From the NCBI GenBank assembly GCA_002898275.1, contig BEIQ01000002.1, forward strand, positions 124,001-188,000: DNA of 64,000 nucleotides, read 5' to 3'. The position numbers were made by a program, and so were the translations under genes. The notes under the pieces are model-generated. The model did not search any database. It worked only from the letters and a program-made list of their open reading frames with translations, and was not told the origin of the DNA. Origin of the DNA: a bacterium HR40 (GTDB lineage: Bacteria; Pseudomonadota; Alphaproteobacteria; Geminicoccales; Geminicoccaceae). Shown piece by piece: positions 20,595-30,564 of this stretch (positions within the stretch are counted from its first letter, which is position 1; each line of letters begins with the position of its first letter).

Positions 20595-21671
20595 ATGACC
20601 CCGATCACCCGCCGAATGCTACTCGCCGGTGCGACTGCCGGTCTCACCCTCGCCGCCGTCCGCCGGCGGCCTCGCGCCCAAGCGAGACTCAAGGCCGGTT
20701 GGGTCTACGTCGGACCGGTTGGCGACCACGGCTGGACCTTCCGGCACGATGTGGGTCGCCGCGAGGTCGAGGCGGCCCTGGGCGACCGGATCGAGACGAC
20801 CTATGTCGAAAATGTGCAGGAAGGCCCGGACGCCGAGCGGGTGATCCGCCAACTGGCGGCAGGCGGCCATGGCATCGTCTTCGCCACCTCCTTCGGCTTC
20901 ATGAATGCCGTGCTGCGGGTGGCCCCGCAGTTCCCCCAAGTGAAGTTCGAGCACGCGACGGGCTACAAGACGGCCACCAACGTCGCCGTCTACAATGCCC
21001 GCTTCCACGAGGGCCGAACGGTGATCGGCACGATCGCCGGGCACGTGACCCGCTCGGGCCTCATCGGCTATGTGGGCTCCTTCCCGATCCCCGAGGTGGT
21101 GATGGGGATCAATGCCTTCACTCTCGCCCTGCGCCGAGTGCGCCCCGATGCCCGGGTGCGAGTCGTGTGGGTCAATAGCTGGTACGATCCTGGCAAGGAA
21201 GCCGACGCCGCCAAGGCTCTGATCGACCAGGGGGCGGATGTCCTCGCCCAGCACACCGACAGCCCGGCCGCCGTGCAGGTGGCGCAAGAACGCGGGGTCT
21301 TCGCCTTCGGTCAGGCCTCGGACATGAGCCGCTTCGCGCCGCGTGCCCATCTCACCGCCATCATCGACAACTGGGGGCCCTATTATGTCGAGCGCTGCCG
21401 GGCGGTGCTCGAGGGCCGCTGGCAGACTCACTCCATCTGGTGGGGCCTCCGGGAAGGCATGGTCCAGATCGGACCGTACAATCCCATCCTACCCCAGGCG
21501 GTGGTGGACGAAGCGGAGCGGGTGCGCCAGGGTCTCATCGAGGGCCGCATCCATCCCTTCGCTGGGCCGATCCGCGACCAGAAAGGCGAGTTGCGGCTGC
21601 CCGAGGGCCGCACCCTGTCCGACGAGGACATCCTCAAGATGGACTGGTACGTCGAGGGCGTTCAGGCCTGA
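20595..21671 (+). CDS. BMP family ABC transporter substrate-binding protein
   Basis: Periplasmic receptor of 358 residues of the PnrA/BMP family. A twin-arginine-like leader (TRRMLLAGATAGLTLAAV) suggests Tat export. The mature protein begins with AGWVYVGPVGDHGWTF, then FATSFGFMNAVL, FEHATGYKTATNV, GYVGSFPIPEVVMGINAF and VNSWYDPGKEADAAKALID, in the family order. Family members bind purine nucleosides or related ligands. GAGAGAGGAAAACC gives the ribosome site. It forms a cluster with the two permeases, but no ATP-binding subunit is present in the window. Confidence 0.87.
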   Translation: MTPITRRMLLAGATAGLTLAAVRRRPRAQARLKAGWVYVGPVGDHGWTFRHDVGRREVEAALGDRIETTYVENVQEGPDAERVIRQLAAGGHGIVFATSFGFMNAVLRVAPQFPQVKFEHATGYKTATNVAVYNARFHEGRTVIGTIAGHVTRSGLIGYVGSFPIPEVVMGINAFTLALRRVRPDARVRVVWVNSWYDPGKEADAAKALIDQGADVLAQHTDSPAAVQVAQERGVFAFGQASDMSRFAPRAHLTAIIDNWGPYYVERCRAVLEGRWQTHSIWWGLREGMVQIGPYNPILPQAVVDEAERVRQGLIEGRIHPFAGPIRDQKGELRLPEGRTLSDEDILKMDWYVEGVQA

Positions 21672-22152
21672 CGTCCTGCCTGCTTCGGTGGAGGCGCGGC
21701 GAAGGGAACGGGAGGTCGAGCCGTCGGCCACCCCTCCGTCTCGCCAGGTGGCCGGGACGCTACGTTGGGGGGAAAGGCGCGGTGGCGTTCCTGCCATGCC
21801 CGCACACCGCGCCACCCAGCTCGGTTTGCCCAGCCCCGTGGCTTCGCCGATCCTGGGCGCGGTCGCGGGTGTGGCCTCGCCGCTCCGCGCTCGAGCCTGA
21901 GCCAAGTCCCGCCGTTCCGAGACGGGACGACCTCGGCCGAGCTCGCGAGCGCGAACCCGTCTCCTCCGGCAGTTCGCGAAAAGACCGCGGCCAGCACCGC
22001 TCCCGACTCTTCGTGCGATCGTGACGATCTCCGGCATGTTCCCGCGAGTTGCACGAGCGCGTCCGAACGGTCCTCGGGCTCCGCTTCGTCTTGACGCTAC
22101 GACGCGAAGGTTTTATTCTCGCTCAACTTCAAAAAAGAAAGGGAGGGTGGCG
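21672..22152. other. intergenic stretch, no gene supported
   Basis: 481 bases between the BMP protein and the M48 lipoprotein. Overlapping open frames exist on both strands but none has a ribosome site, a family motif or coding-like codon use. The last 50 bases become AT-rich (TTTTATTCT near 22112 and AAAAAAGAAAGGGAGGG before the start), which probably includes the promoter and ribosome site of the following gene. Confidence 0.5.
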
Positions 22153-23295
22153 ATGCCGGTGTTCGAATGTCGACTTCAGAGGACGCGCCTGATTTTGATG
22201 TTTCTCGCGGCGATCTCTGGAAGTTGCGCTGCGCCGACGGCTCGGGTACCGACACCGACTTCCGAAGAATTGGCCGGTGAACGTATGCGCCAGATCGATA
22301 TTTTCGTTCGCTCCTATCTCGACTACGAAAATCGGCTGTTGAACCATGGCCATAGAATCCTGGTCGGTGCCGCACCGCTTTGCGAGAAGAAGGGTTACGT
22401 CCATGGCATCGCGCTTTTCAATCCCGCTGCCATCAAGGACAGCGATATGCGGAATATGTTCATGCAGCGGATATCCGCGACCGACAGCCAGGATGGACTT
22501 TACGTTACTCGCACAGGGTCGGTGGATGTGTCGGCGGACAACCTGCTCCCGATCGGAAGTCGTGTCGTCGAGATCGACGGAACTGCAGTGTCGGACGTCC
22601 GAGATGCGCAGCGGCGTCTCGCTGGCAGCGAACAGGCGACAATCGCGTATGTGCATGACGGGTCGGTCCGCACCATGGTCCACCGGGGGACACTCGGGTG
22701 CGACTACGAGCTTGTTTTCAGCCCCACCGACGAGCCGAATGCTTGGACCGACGGGACCAGGATCGTCGTAACCCGCGGTCTGATGCGTTTCGTGCAAAAC
22801 GACAGCGAACTCGCTTTTGTCGTCGCCCACGAGCTCGCTCACCTCGTTCGCGGTCATCTCGAGGCGACCCGGCGCAACGCCGTGGTCGGCGGGTTCATCG
22901 GGCTGATCTTCGATGCGCTCGTTCTCGCCGCCGGGGTCGACACGGGCGGCGCCTTCGCCCGTGCAGGGGCGGAAATGGCGGTGCAAACGTACAGCGCGGA
23001 CTTCGAACGGGAAGCCGACTATGTCAGTCTCTATATTCTCCACCGATCGGGATACGACATCGGTGCCGTTGCCGAATTTTGGCGACGCTACGGCTCGACG
23101 GTCGACCCGGCGAGCATAAAGTATGCGCGTACCCATCCGACCTCGCCAGAACGTTTCCTCATTCTCGACAAAACCAAGGCCGAAATCCAGGACAAGGTCG
23201 CTCGCGGTTTACCCGTCCTGCCGGAAGAGAAGTCCGCGACGGATGTGGGAAGTCCGACCCCGGCCGGCTCTCCCTCGTCGGGGGAGGCGAGCTGA
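22153..23295 (+). CDS. M48 family metalloprotease, lipoprotein with PDZ-like insert
   Basis: A 380-residue secreted zinc peptidase. The signal peptide LILMFLAAISGSC ends in a lipobox (Cys about residue 29), so it should be membrane-anchored on the periplasmic side. Residues about 95-180 include LPIGSRVVEIDGTAVSDVRD, a PDZ-like substructure. The zinc site is HELAH (His226, Glu227, His230) with the third ligand Glu287 in FEREADY. M48 lipoproteins of this kind act in envelope protein quality control. AAAGGGAGGG precedes the ATG. GC content and codon choice (GTT, TTT, ATA, CGG) differ from neighbours, suggesting later acquisition. Confidence 0.85.
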   Translation: MPVFECRLQRTRLILMFLAAISGSCAAPTARVPTPTSEELAGERMRQIDIFVRSYLDYENRLLNHGHRILVGAAPLCEKKGYVHGIALFNPAAIKDSDMRNMFMQRISATDSQDGLYVTRTGSVDVSADNLLPIGSRVVEIDGTAVSDVRDAQRRLAGSEQATIAYVHDGSVRTMVHRGTLGCDYELVFSPTDEPNAWTDGTRIVVTRGLMRFVQNDSELAFVVAHELAHLVRGHLEATRRNAVVGGFIGLIFDALVLAAGVDTGGAFARAGAEMAVQTYSADFEREADYVSLYILHRSGYDIGAVAEFWRRYGSTVDPASIKYARTHPTSPERFLILDKTKAEIQDKVARGLPVLPEEKSATDVGSPTPAGSPSSGEAS

Positions 23296-23400
23296 TCTGC
23301 ATCGTCTCGAATCCGGGCCCGGGACGAGGATCGCGGACGGTCGGTGCACCTCGGCGATCGCCGGCGCTAGAGGAATCCCCCCAGCTGCCGTCGCGTCGGC

Positions 23401-24576
23401 TCAATAGCTCTTGGGAAGGCCGAGCACATGGTGGGCGATGTGGGCGAGGATGAGATGGGTCGAGACCGGGGCGATGCGATAGAGCCGGGTCTCGCGCCAT
23501 TTGCGCTCGACGTCGAAGGCACAGGCGAAGGCGAAGCCACCCAAGGTCTGCATGGCCGCCTCGCCGGCCGCCCACGAGGCCTCCGCCGCGAGCAGTTTCG
23601 CCATATTGGCCTCCGCACCGCAGGCGAGGCCAGCGTCGAAGCGGGCGCAGGCCTTGCGCACCACGAGATCGGCGGCCTCGGTCGCGGCATAGGCGCGGGC
23701 GAGGTCGAACTGGATCCCCTGATTCTGGCCGATCGGCCGGCCGAACACCTGGCGTTCCCGCGCATAGTCGCAGGCCCGTCGCAAAAACCAGCGGGCGTCG
23801 CCGAGACACTCCGAGGCAATGAGGATGCGCTCCGCGTTCATGCCATCGAGGATGCAGGCAAAGCCGCGGCCTTCCTCGCCCACCAGGGAATCGAGGGGAA
23901 GCTCGAGACCGTCCATGAAGATCTGGGTGGTGTGGTGATTGATCATGGTCTCGATGGGTCGGATCTCGAGTCCCCGCCCTTTGGCCTCGCGCAGATCCAC
24001 GAGGAAGACGGAAAGCCCGTCGCTCCGCCGCTTCACTCGTTCGAGCGGGGTGGTGCGCGCGAGCAGCAGCATGAGATCGGAATGAAGCGCCCGGCTCGTC
24101 CAGATCTTCTGGCCGGTCACGACATAGCGGTCGCCCCGCCGCTCGGCGCGGGTGGAAATCGCCGGGGTATCGCTACCGCTTCCCGGCTCCGTCACCGCGA
24201 ATGCCTGAAGTCGCAGCTCGCCGGTGGCGATTTTCGGTAGGAAGCGGCGTTTTTGCTCCTCGCTGCCGTGTCGCAGCAAGGTGCCCATGGTGTACATCTG
24301 GGCATGACACGCGGCGGCACTGCAGCCCGCGGCATGGATCGTCTCGAGCACGACACTCGCCGCCCGGAGCGGCAATCCGAGACCGCCATAGGCCTCCGGG
24401 ACGAGGATGCCGAACAGCCCGGCTTCGCCCAGCGCCCGCACGAAGGCTTCGGGATAGGCGCGCTCGCGATCGAGCTGTCGCCAATATTCGCCCGGAAAGC
24501 GCGCACACAGCCGCGCGACCGCCTCGCGCAGTTCCGGCCAATCCGCGCCGGTTGCGATCTCTGGTGCCTCGGCCAT
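23401..24576 (-). CDS. acyl-CoA dehydrogenase
   Basis: FAD flavoprotein of 391 residues that oxidises acyl-CoA to enoyl-CoA. Family signatures are FGILVPEAYGGLGLP, FAVTEPGSGSDTPAI (substrate/FAD loop, about residues 125-140), GQKIWTSRA, ERILIASECLG, RQVFGRPIGQNQGIQFDLA and LGGFAFACAFDVER near the C-terminus. GGGAGG lies upstream of the ATG at 24576. It is divergent from the malonyl-CoA-synthetase-like gene, 76 bases away, suggesting a joint role in breakdown of a short or branched acid. Exact substrate unknown. Confidence 0.92.
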   Translation of the reverse strand: MAEAPEIATGADWPELREAVARLCARFPGEYWRQLDRERAYPEAFVRALGEAGLFGILVPEAYGGLGLPLRAASVVLETIHAAGCSAAACHAQMYTMGTLLRHGSEEQKRRFLPKIATGELRLQAFAVTEPGSGSDTPAISTRAERRGDRYVVTGQKIWTSRALHSDLMLLLARTTPLERVKRRSDGLSVFLVDLREAKGRGLEIRPIETMINHHTTQIFMDGLELPLDSLVGEEGRGFACILDGMNAERILIASECLGDARWFLRRACDYARERQVFGRPIGQNQGIQFDLARAYAATEAADLVVRKACARFDAGLACGAEANMAKLLAAEASWAAGEAAMQTLGGFAFACAFDVERKWRETRLYRIAPVSTHLILAHIAHHVLGLPKSY

Positions 24577-24652
24577 GGCCCGCCTCCCGCTTGGACAGCC
24601 GCGCACGCGCCGCTAGTTTCTGGGCACGGATCGTTGCCCCGGACAAGTCCCC

Positions 24653-26209
24653 ATGCCCGATGGCTCCTTCTTCGTTTCGGTCGCGCGCACCCTCACACGC
24701 CTCGCTTCCAAGACCGCCATCGAGGACGTCGATCGCGGACGCAGCTTCAGCTTTGGCGATCTCGACCGGCAGTCGGCGCGACTCGCCCATGTGCTCGTGC
24801 GCGCCGGGGCGAGCAAGGGCGATCGCGTCGCGGTGCAGGTGGAAAAATCGGTCGAGGCCCTTTGTCTCTATCTCGCCTGCCTCCGCGCTGGCCTCGTGTT
24901 TTTGCCTCTGAATCCCGCCTATCGGGCGGGCGAGGTCGCCCATATGCTGGGCAATGCCGAGCCCTCGGTGTTCGTCTGCGATCCCGCGCGCACGGCGGAG
25001 CTCGCGGAGGCGGTGGAGAAGGCCGGCGTGCGCATCGTCTTGACTCTCGGTGCCGCGGGCGAAGGCACCCTCATGGAGGCGGCGGCTGCGGCTCCCGAGA
25101 GCTTCGCGACGGTCGCCGTCGGTCCCGACGACTATGCCGCCATGCTCTACACGTCGGGGACCACCGGAAGACCCAAGGGAGCGCCCCTCTCGCACGCCAA
25201 TCTGGCGAGCAACGCCACGGTATTGGTCGAGGCGTGGGGTTTCACCGAAGCCGATGTGCTGCTCCACGCCCTCCCCATCTATCACGCCCATGGCCTGTTC
25301 GTCGCCGCCAACTGTGCTCTGCTTTCCGGAGCGACCATGCTCTGGCTCGCGCGATTCGACCGGGCCAAGGTGATGGCGCTCTTGCCGCGGGCGACGGTGA
25401 TGATGGGGGTGCCGACCTTCTACGTCCGATTGCTCGACGATCCTTCCTTCGGCCGCGAGCAAACGCGCAACGTGCGGCTTTTCATCTCCGGCTCGGCACC
25501 GCTTGCGGTCGAGGTGTGGAAGGCGTTTCGCGAGCGCACCGGCCATGCCATTCTCGAGCGCTACGGCATGAGCGAGATCCTCATGCACACCGGCAATCCG
25601 CTCCATGGCGAGCGGCGCCCGGGGTCGGTCGGTCGGCCGTTCCCGGGCTGCGAGGTCAAGATCGTCGACGAATCGGACCGCGAGCTGCCGCCCTTGGAAG
25701 TCGGGCAGGTGCTGGTGCGCGGTCCCAATGTCTTCCGCGGCTACTGGCGGATGCCCGAACGCCATGCCGAGGACTTCACCGCCGACGGTTGGTTCCGTAC
25801 CGGGGACATGGGCTATCTGTCGGAAGATGGCTACCTCTACCTGGTGGGACGGGCCAAGGATCTCGTGATTACCGGCGGCCTCAACGTCTATCCGGCGGAA
25901 GTGGAGAACGCCCTCGACGCCCTGCCGGGAATCCGAGAGAGCGCCGTCATCGGTCTGCCGCATCCCGATTACGGAGAAGCGGTGACGGCGGTCGTGGTGC
26001 CCGAGCCTGGGGCGGTCATCGACGAAGGGCAGGTGATCGCCGCTCTCAAGGAGCGGCTCGCTGGCTTCAAAGTGCCCAAGCGGGTGATCGTGGTCGACGA
26101 ACTGCCGCGCAACAGCATGGGGAAGGTACAGAAGCGCGACCTGCGGGAGCGTTATGCTCGCCTGTACGACAACGCCGCCGAGCCGACAGCCCAGAGGCGG
26201 AGTGCTTAG
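24653..26209 (+). CDS. AMP-forming acyl-CoA ligase, malonyl-CoA-synthetase-like
   Basis: A 518-residue adenylate-forming ligase. The P-loop YTSGTTGRPKGA is near residue 165; LPIYHAHGLFVA, VMMGVPTFYVRLL, ERYGMSEILMHTGNP and HGERRPGSVGRPFPG follow, then GWFRTGDMGYL and the hinge GRAKDLVITGGLNVYP; the catalytic Lys is in NSMGKVQKRDL. The PIYHAHGL and GMSE...NP blocks are closest to malonyl-CoA synthetases (MatB), which convert malonate or methylmalonate to the CoA ester. Substrate is an inference. Its stop overlaps that of the convergent MFS gene by four bases. Confidence 0.82.
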   Translation: MPDGSFFVSVARTLTRLASKTAIEDVDRGRSFSFGDLDRQSARLAHVLVRAGASKGDRVAVQVEKSVEALCLYLACLRAGLVFLPLNPAYRAGEVAHMLGNAEPSVFVCDPARTAELAEAVEKAGVRIVLTLGAAGEGTLMEAAAAAPESFATVAVGPDDYAAMLYTSGTTGRPKGAPLSHANLASNATVLVEAWGFTEADVLLHALPIYHAHGLFVAANCALLSGATMLWLARFDRAKVMALLPRATVMMGVPTFYVRLLDDPSFGREQTRNVRLFISGSAPLAVEVWKAFRERTGHAILERYGMSEILMHTGNPLHGERRPGSVGRPFPGCEVKIVDESDRELPPLEVGQVLVRGPNVFRGYWRMPERHAEDFTADGWFRTGDMGYLSEDGYLYLVGRAKDLVITGGLNVYPAEVENALDALPGIRESAVIGLPHPDYGEAVTAVVVPEPGAVIDEGQVIAALKERLAGFKVPKRVIVVDELPRNSMGKVQKRDLRERYARLYDNAAEPTAQRRSA

Positions 26210-27447
26210 AGCCCGTTCTCGTCGCTGGGCTCGCGAGCGCGCGGATCGATCGTTCCGACCGCTGGGCTCGTGGCCGGCAGATTGACGAAAGGAGCCCGCG
26301 CGTCGGGGAACTTGGGCGCCCGCCGGACGATCCGGTAGAGGACGAAACCCACGAGCGCCGCATCGACAGCTGCCGCATAACCAAAGAGGGCGGCCGCGCC
26401 GAAGAGATCGATCAGAGCCGAGGCGACGACGGGCCCCGCGACCGAACCGCTCGCCCACGCGAGGAGCGCACTGCCGCTCACCGCCACCATCTGTTCCGGC
26501 GGGGCGAAGTCGGCGGCATGGGCAATGCAGAGACCGTAGAAGGACAGTGCGAAGCCGCCCCAAAGGAAGGCGAGGAGCGCGAGCAGCCACCGATCCCCGG
26601 GTCCACAAAGTGGCAGGAGCAGCGACAACGCCGCCACCATCGTGGCGCAGCCGACGATCACGAAGCGGCGGTCGGTGCGGTCGGATAGCCAGCCCAGCGG
26701 CCACTGGAGGACGAGGCTGCCAATTTGGAGCAGCGAGAGAAGGGTGACGGTGAAGGGCACGTCCAGTCCGATACGCGCGCCATAGACCGGGAACAGGCCG
26801 ATCACCGCGCCATTGACGAGGCCCGCGACCGTGGTGCCAGCGATGGCGGCGGGGGCGAGGCGCGCGAGCCGCCTCAGGCCCATGCGCTCGACGGCGGGAA
26901 GCGGCGGCTGCGGCGCGCGGGTCAGGGCAACGGGGACGAGGGCGGCACTGAAAGCCGCACCGGCCAGGACGAACCATCCCTTGGCTAAAACTTCGCCTAC
27001 GGCGAGCAGCAGTTGGCTGGCGATGTTGGCGACCTTCGTGAGGATCATGTAGACGGAGAGCACGCGACCGCGCTGGTGCCCGGGTGTGACGGCATTGAGC
27101 CAACCCTCGGCGGTGATGAACAGGCCGGCCAGGCAAAAGCCCATGGCCAGCCGCAAGAGCGCCCACAGTCCAGGCTCGGCATATTCGACGAAGGTCAAGG
27201 CGAAAACGCAGCAGAGGGCGGAGAGCGCGGCGAAGGCGCGGATGTGACCGACGGTGCGCACCAAACCCTGGGCGCGTCGGCAGCCGAAGAGAAAGCCGAG
27301 GCTGTAGGCCGAAGTGACGACACCCACGAGCCAGGCGGGGGAAGCCATGAGCTCGAGCCGGATCGGCAGCAACACCGCGAACAGCGTGTTGCCGAACTGC
27401 ATCAAGGTCACGCCGCTCAGGATGGCGGCAACAGGGAGGAAGGACAT
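26206..27447 (-). CDS. MFS transporter
   Basis: Major-facilitator carrier of 413 residues with about twelve membrane helices. Helix 1 begins SFLPVAAILSGVTLMQFGNT; the loop between helices 2 and 3 is GCRRAQGLVRTVGHIRAF, an MFS motif-A-like position, and the second half has GWLSDRTDRRFVIVGC in the equivalent place. It resembles the YcaD-like group of putative exporters. ATG 27447 is chosen; a GTG eight codons upstream is possible. It may serve the adjacent acyl-CoA genes, but no substrate can be inferred. Confidence 0.85.
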   Translation of the reverse strand: MSFLPVAAILSGVTLMQFGNTLFAVLLPIRLELMASPAWLVGVVTSAYSLGFLFGCRRAQGLVRTVGHIRAFAALSALCCVFALTFVEYAEPGLWALLRLAMGFCLAGLFITAEGWLNAVTPGHQRGRVLSVYMILTKVANIASQLLLAVGEVLAKGWFVLAGAAFSAALVPVALTRAPQPPLPAVERMGLRRLARLAPAAIAGTTVAGLVNGAVIGLFPVYGARIGLDVPFTVTLLSLLQIGSLVLQWPLGWLSDRTDRRFVIVGCATMVAALSLLLPLCGPGDRWLLALLAFLWGGFALSFYGLCIAHAADFAPPEQMVAVSGSALLAWASGSVAGPVVASALIDLFGAAALFGYAAAVDAALVGFVLYRIVRRAPKFPDARAPFVNLPATSPAVGTIDPRAREPSDENGL

Positions 27448-27604
27448 CGGCCTGCCGCGGGTTCGGCTCACCGCGCAGTCATAGCAGCGTAGCGAGGTCC
27501 TGCCACTCGCGGCGGTCGTGCGTCACCGCGGCGCAGGAAAAGCAGCGTCAGCTCGCCATGCCTATCTCTCGCTCGAGGCGTGCACAGCGAGAAGGAGTCC
27601 GCGG

Positions 27605-28108
27605 ATGATGCGCACCATCCTCTTGGCCGCCGATGGTTCCGACCCCGCCCGCAGGGCAGCCAAATGGGCTGGCGATCTGGCGGCGAAGTACGACGCAGAG
27701 CTCGTGATCGCCCACGTGCTGGTCAACCGGAAGATCCCCGAGGCGCTGCGGCGAATGGCGGAGATCGAACATCTCGTGGAGCCGCAGCCCCGGGTGCGGG
27801 TGGAACCGGCGGTAGGCTTGCAGCTGGCGCCCGTCGAGGACGTCGATGCCCGGCTGATCGCACTCCTCGGGGAAAAGATCCTGCAGGACGCCGAGATGCT
27901 GGCGCGCGAGCAGGGAGCCAAGCGGGTCCGCTCGCTCGCGCTCGAAGGCGAGCCGGCCGAGGCGCTCGTCGCCTGTGCCAGCCAGATCGACGCCGATCTC
28001 GTGGTCATGGGACGCCGAGGCCTCGGCGAACTCGGCGCGCTGCTGCTCGGCAGCGTGTCACACAAGATGATCCAGCTTGCTCCTTGCCCGGTCCTCACGG
28101 TGAAGTAG
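27605..28108 (+). CDS. universal stress protein (UspA family)
   Basis: Single-domain Usp of 167 residues. The N-terminus RTILLAADGSDPARRAA has the strand and Asp of the nucleotide pocket; the C-terminus DLVVMGRRGLGELGALLLGS has the G-x2-G-x9-GS ATP-binding pattern and ends [18 protein letters not shown]. Residues about 55-85 form an extra loop. AGAAGGAG precedes the tandem ATGs at 27605/27608. Its last 14 bases overlap the convergent pyrC-like gene. Confidence 0.9.
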   Translation: MMRTILLAADGSDPARRAAKWAGDLAAKYDAELVIAHVLVNRKIPEALRRMAEIEHLVEPQPRVRVEPAVGLQLAPVEDVDARLIALLGEKILQDAEMLAREQGAKRVRSLALEGEPAEALVACASQIDADLVVMGRRGLGELGALLLGSVSHKMIQLAPCPVLTVK

Positions 28109-29411
28109 CGAGGCCAGTCCGGAACCGCGGGTAGACCGGTCGCCCGTCGACCCAGGTGGCGAGGACGCGACCGCGAAAGGTGCGACCCTCGAAGACCGTG
28201 TTCTTCGACAGCGAGTGCAGGCCCGTTTCGGTGACGGTCCACCGCTCGTCAGGGTCGAACAGCACGAGATCGGCCGGGGCGCCCTTCGTCAGTCGTCCCG
28301 CTGGCAGACGCAGGATCCGCGCCGGCCCCGTGCTCAAGACCTCGATCGCGCGCTGCCACGGCAGACTCCCGGCGTGCACCAGCTCGAGGACCGCGGCCAG
28401 CGCGGTCTCGAGCCCCACGGTTCCCGGCTCCGCCTGGGCGAAGGGCAGGCGTTTGCTGTCCTGGTCCTGAGGCGTATGGTCGCTCGCCACCGCATCGATG
28501 GTGCCATCGGCCAGCCCCTCGATCAGCGCCGCACGATCGCGCGCAGTCCTGAGAGGCGGCACGATCCGGGCGTAGGTCCGCCACCCCTCGACCTCTTCCT
28601 CGCCCAGCAGCAGATGGTGCGGGGTGACGTCGCAAGTGACCGGGAGCCCGCGCGCCTTGGCGTCGCGAATGGCCGCCACCGCTTCGGCGGTGGTGATGTG
28701 GGCGACGTGCAACCGCGCGCCCGTCGCTTCGACCAGCCTCAGGTCGCGCTCGAGGGCGATGATCTCGGCCCAACGCGGCACACCGGCAAGCCCCAGGCGA
28801 GTCGCCACGACGCCGGCATTCATCACGCCGCCGCGGGCAAGGCTCGCATCTTCCGGGTGGGTCTGGACGAGCAAGTCGAACACCGAGGCATAGGCGAGGG
28901 CCCGATACATGATCCGGGCGTCCGCCACCTGTCGATCGGCATCCGTGGCACCGATCGCACCGGCCTCGGCGAGCAGTCCGAGTTCGGCGAGTTCTCGTCC
29001 CTCGAGCCCGCGGGTGAGCGCTGCCCAAGTGTACACTTTGACCGATTTCAAAAGCCGGGCGCGGCGGGCGACGGATTCCACCATCGCCGGATCGTCGACG
29101 GGCGGTCGCGTATCCGGCAGTGCGGCGATGCTGGTGAACCCGCCGGCGGCCGCAGCCGCCACCGCGGTGTCGATGCGCTCCTTGTGCTCGTAGCCAGGTT
29201 CGCCCAGGCGCACCCTGAGATCGACGAGGCCCGGGGCGAGACAGCGTCCATCGGCATCCAGTACCTCGCAGTCCGCCGGCAAATCTCGGCCATCCAGTTG
29301 CGGTCCGAGATCGGCGATGCGCCCCTCGACGACGAGCAAGCCACCCCGCGCGTCGAGGCGGCTTTCCGGATCGAGCAAACGGGCGTTGAGGATGGCGAAC
29401 GGCCGCATCAT
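28095..29411 (-). CDS. dihydroorotase-like protein (PyrX type), zinc ligands lost
   Basis: A 438-residue amidohydrolase fold protein of the type I dihydroorotase group. The HxH zinc motif after strand 1 reads LRVRLGEPG (Arg66, Arg68 replacing both His), so the usual binuclear site cannot form. [11 protein letters not shown] and [16 protein letters not shown] are retained, and the C-terminus ends with a normal subsite ([34 protein letters not shown]). In Pseudomonas and many alphaproteobacteria such pyrC' proteins are inactive but required for assembly of aspartate transcarbamoylase. The ATG overlaps the pyrB stop (ATGA), consistent with complex formation. A catalytic PyrC should exist elsewhere. 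Confidence 0.88.
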   Translation of the reverse strand: MMRPFAILNARLLDPESRLDARGGLLVVEGRIADLGPQLDGRDLPADCEVLDADGRCLAPGLVDLRVRLGEPGYEHKERIDTAVAAAAAGGFTSIAALPDTRPPVDDPAMVESVARRARLLKSVKVYTWAALTRGLEGRELAELGLLAEAGAIGATDADRQVADARIMYRALAYASVFDLLVQTHPEDASLARGGVMNAGVVATRLGLAGVPRWAEIIALERDLRLVEATGARLHVAHITTAEAVAAIRDAKARGLPVTCDVTPHHLLLGEEEVEGWRTYARIVPPLRTARDRAALIEGLADGTIDAVASDHTPQDQDSKRLPFAQAEPGTVGLETALAAVLELVHAGSLPWQRAIEVLSTGPARILRLPAGRLTKGAPADLVLFDPDERWTVTETGLHSLSKNTVFEGRTFRGRVLATWVDGRPVYPRFRTGLATSP

Positions 29412-30391
29412 CCCCCCTCGGGTCGGAAACCATCGCCGTCCGCTGCCGGCCGCCGGTCGCGGGTGAGCAGGTCGAGACAGGCCATGCGCACCGCCACCCC
29501 CATCTCGACTTGGTCGAGAATGGCACTGCGGTGGATATCGTCGGCTACCTCGCCGTCGATCTCGACCCCCCGATTCATCGGCCCCGGATGCATGATGAGG
29601 GCATCGGGTGCGGCATGCCGCAACTTGTCCCGGGTGAGACCGTAGAAGCGGAAATACTCGCGCACCGAGGGCACGAAGCTGCCCTGCATGCGCTCGGTCT
29701 GCAGCCGCAGCATCATGACGATGTCGGCACCTTCGAGCCCGCGGCGCATGTCGTGGTGGATCTCGACTCCGTAGCTCGCGATCTCGCGCGGTACGAGGGT
29801 GCGCGGGCCGACCGCGCGAACCCGCGCCCCGAGACGTCCGAGCAGCAGCATGTTCGAGCGCGCCACGCGCGAGTGGGCGATGTCGCCGCAAATCGCCACG
29901 GTGAGCCCGGCGATGCGACCCTTGCGCCGGCGGATGGTGAGGGCGTCGAGCAGCGCTTGGGTGGGATGTTCGTGGCTGCCGTCGCCAGCGTTGATCACGC
30001 TGCAGCGCACGTGCCGGGCGAGCAGCGCCACCGCGCCGCTGTCGGCGTGGCGAATCACCAACACGTCCGGCCGCATGGCGTTGAGCGTCATGGCGGTGTC
30101 GATGAGCGTCTCGCCCTTGCGGATGGCCGAGTGCTGGACGGCCATGTTGACCACGTCGGCACCGAGGCGCTTACCGGCGAGCTCGAAGGACGTGCGGGTG
30201 CGCGTGGAGCTCTCGAAGAACAGATTGATCTGAGTGAAACCGCGCAAGATCTCGAGCTTCTTCTCGGGGCGCCGCTGCACCTCGACATAGGAGTCGGCGA
30301 GATCGAGGACGAGCTCGATATCCTCGGCCTCGAGCTGGGCGATGCCGAGCAAATGGCGGTGCGGGAAGCGCGAGCGAGCCAGATGGGTCAT
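29408..30391 (-). CDS. pyrB: aspartate carbamoyltransferase catalytic subunit
   Basis: Joins carbamoyl phosphate and aspartate in pyrimidine synthesis; 327 residues. The carbamoyl-phosphate loop [18 protein letters not shown] is near residue 60; [18 protein letters not shown] near 140, [11 protein letters not shown] near 230 and [12 protein letters not shown] near 275 complete the active site. The ATG at 30391 begins [16 protein letters not shown], as in homologues. It is coupled to the inactive PyrC-like gene; no PyrI regulatory subunit is seen, as expected for this class. Confidence 0.96.
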   Translation of the reverse strand: MTHLARSRFPHRHLLGIAQLEAEDIELVLDLADSYVEVQRRPEKKLEILRGFTQINLFFESSTRTRTSFELAGKRLGADVVNMAVQHSAIRKGETLIDTAMTLNAMRPDVLVIRHADSGAVALLARHVRCSVINAGDGSHEHPTQALLDALTIRRRKGRIAGLTVAICGDIAHSRVARSNMLLLGRLGARVRAVGPRTLVPREIASYGVEIHHDMRRGLEGADIVMMLRLQTERMQGSFVPSVREYFRFYGLTRDKLRHAAPDALIMHPGPMNRGVEIDGEVADDIHRSAILDQVEMGVAVRMACLDLLTRDRRPAADGDGFRPEGG

Positions 30392-30564
30392 CGCGAACGC
30401 GGTTATGACGCCAGCTGGTACCGGCGGCAAGGCGGCGCGTGCGCGAGGGGCTTCGCCATCGCCTTCGTCCTTGCCGCGCTAGCCGGCCGCGGATAGGCTC
30501 GACTGCGGCTCCATCGGCTCGAAGAGGGGCCGTTTGCAGGTCACACCCGAACCGTGACGGAACC

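Noticed and set aside
21672-22100. Overlapping open frames between the BMP protein and the M48 gene
   Set aside because: Up to about 130 codons on both strands but no ribosome site, motif or coding-like composition.
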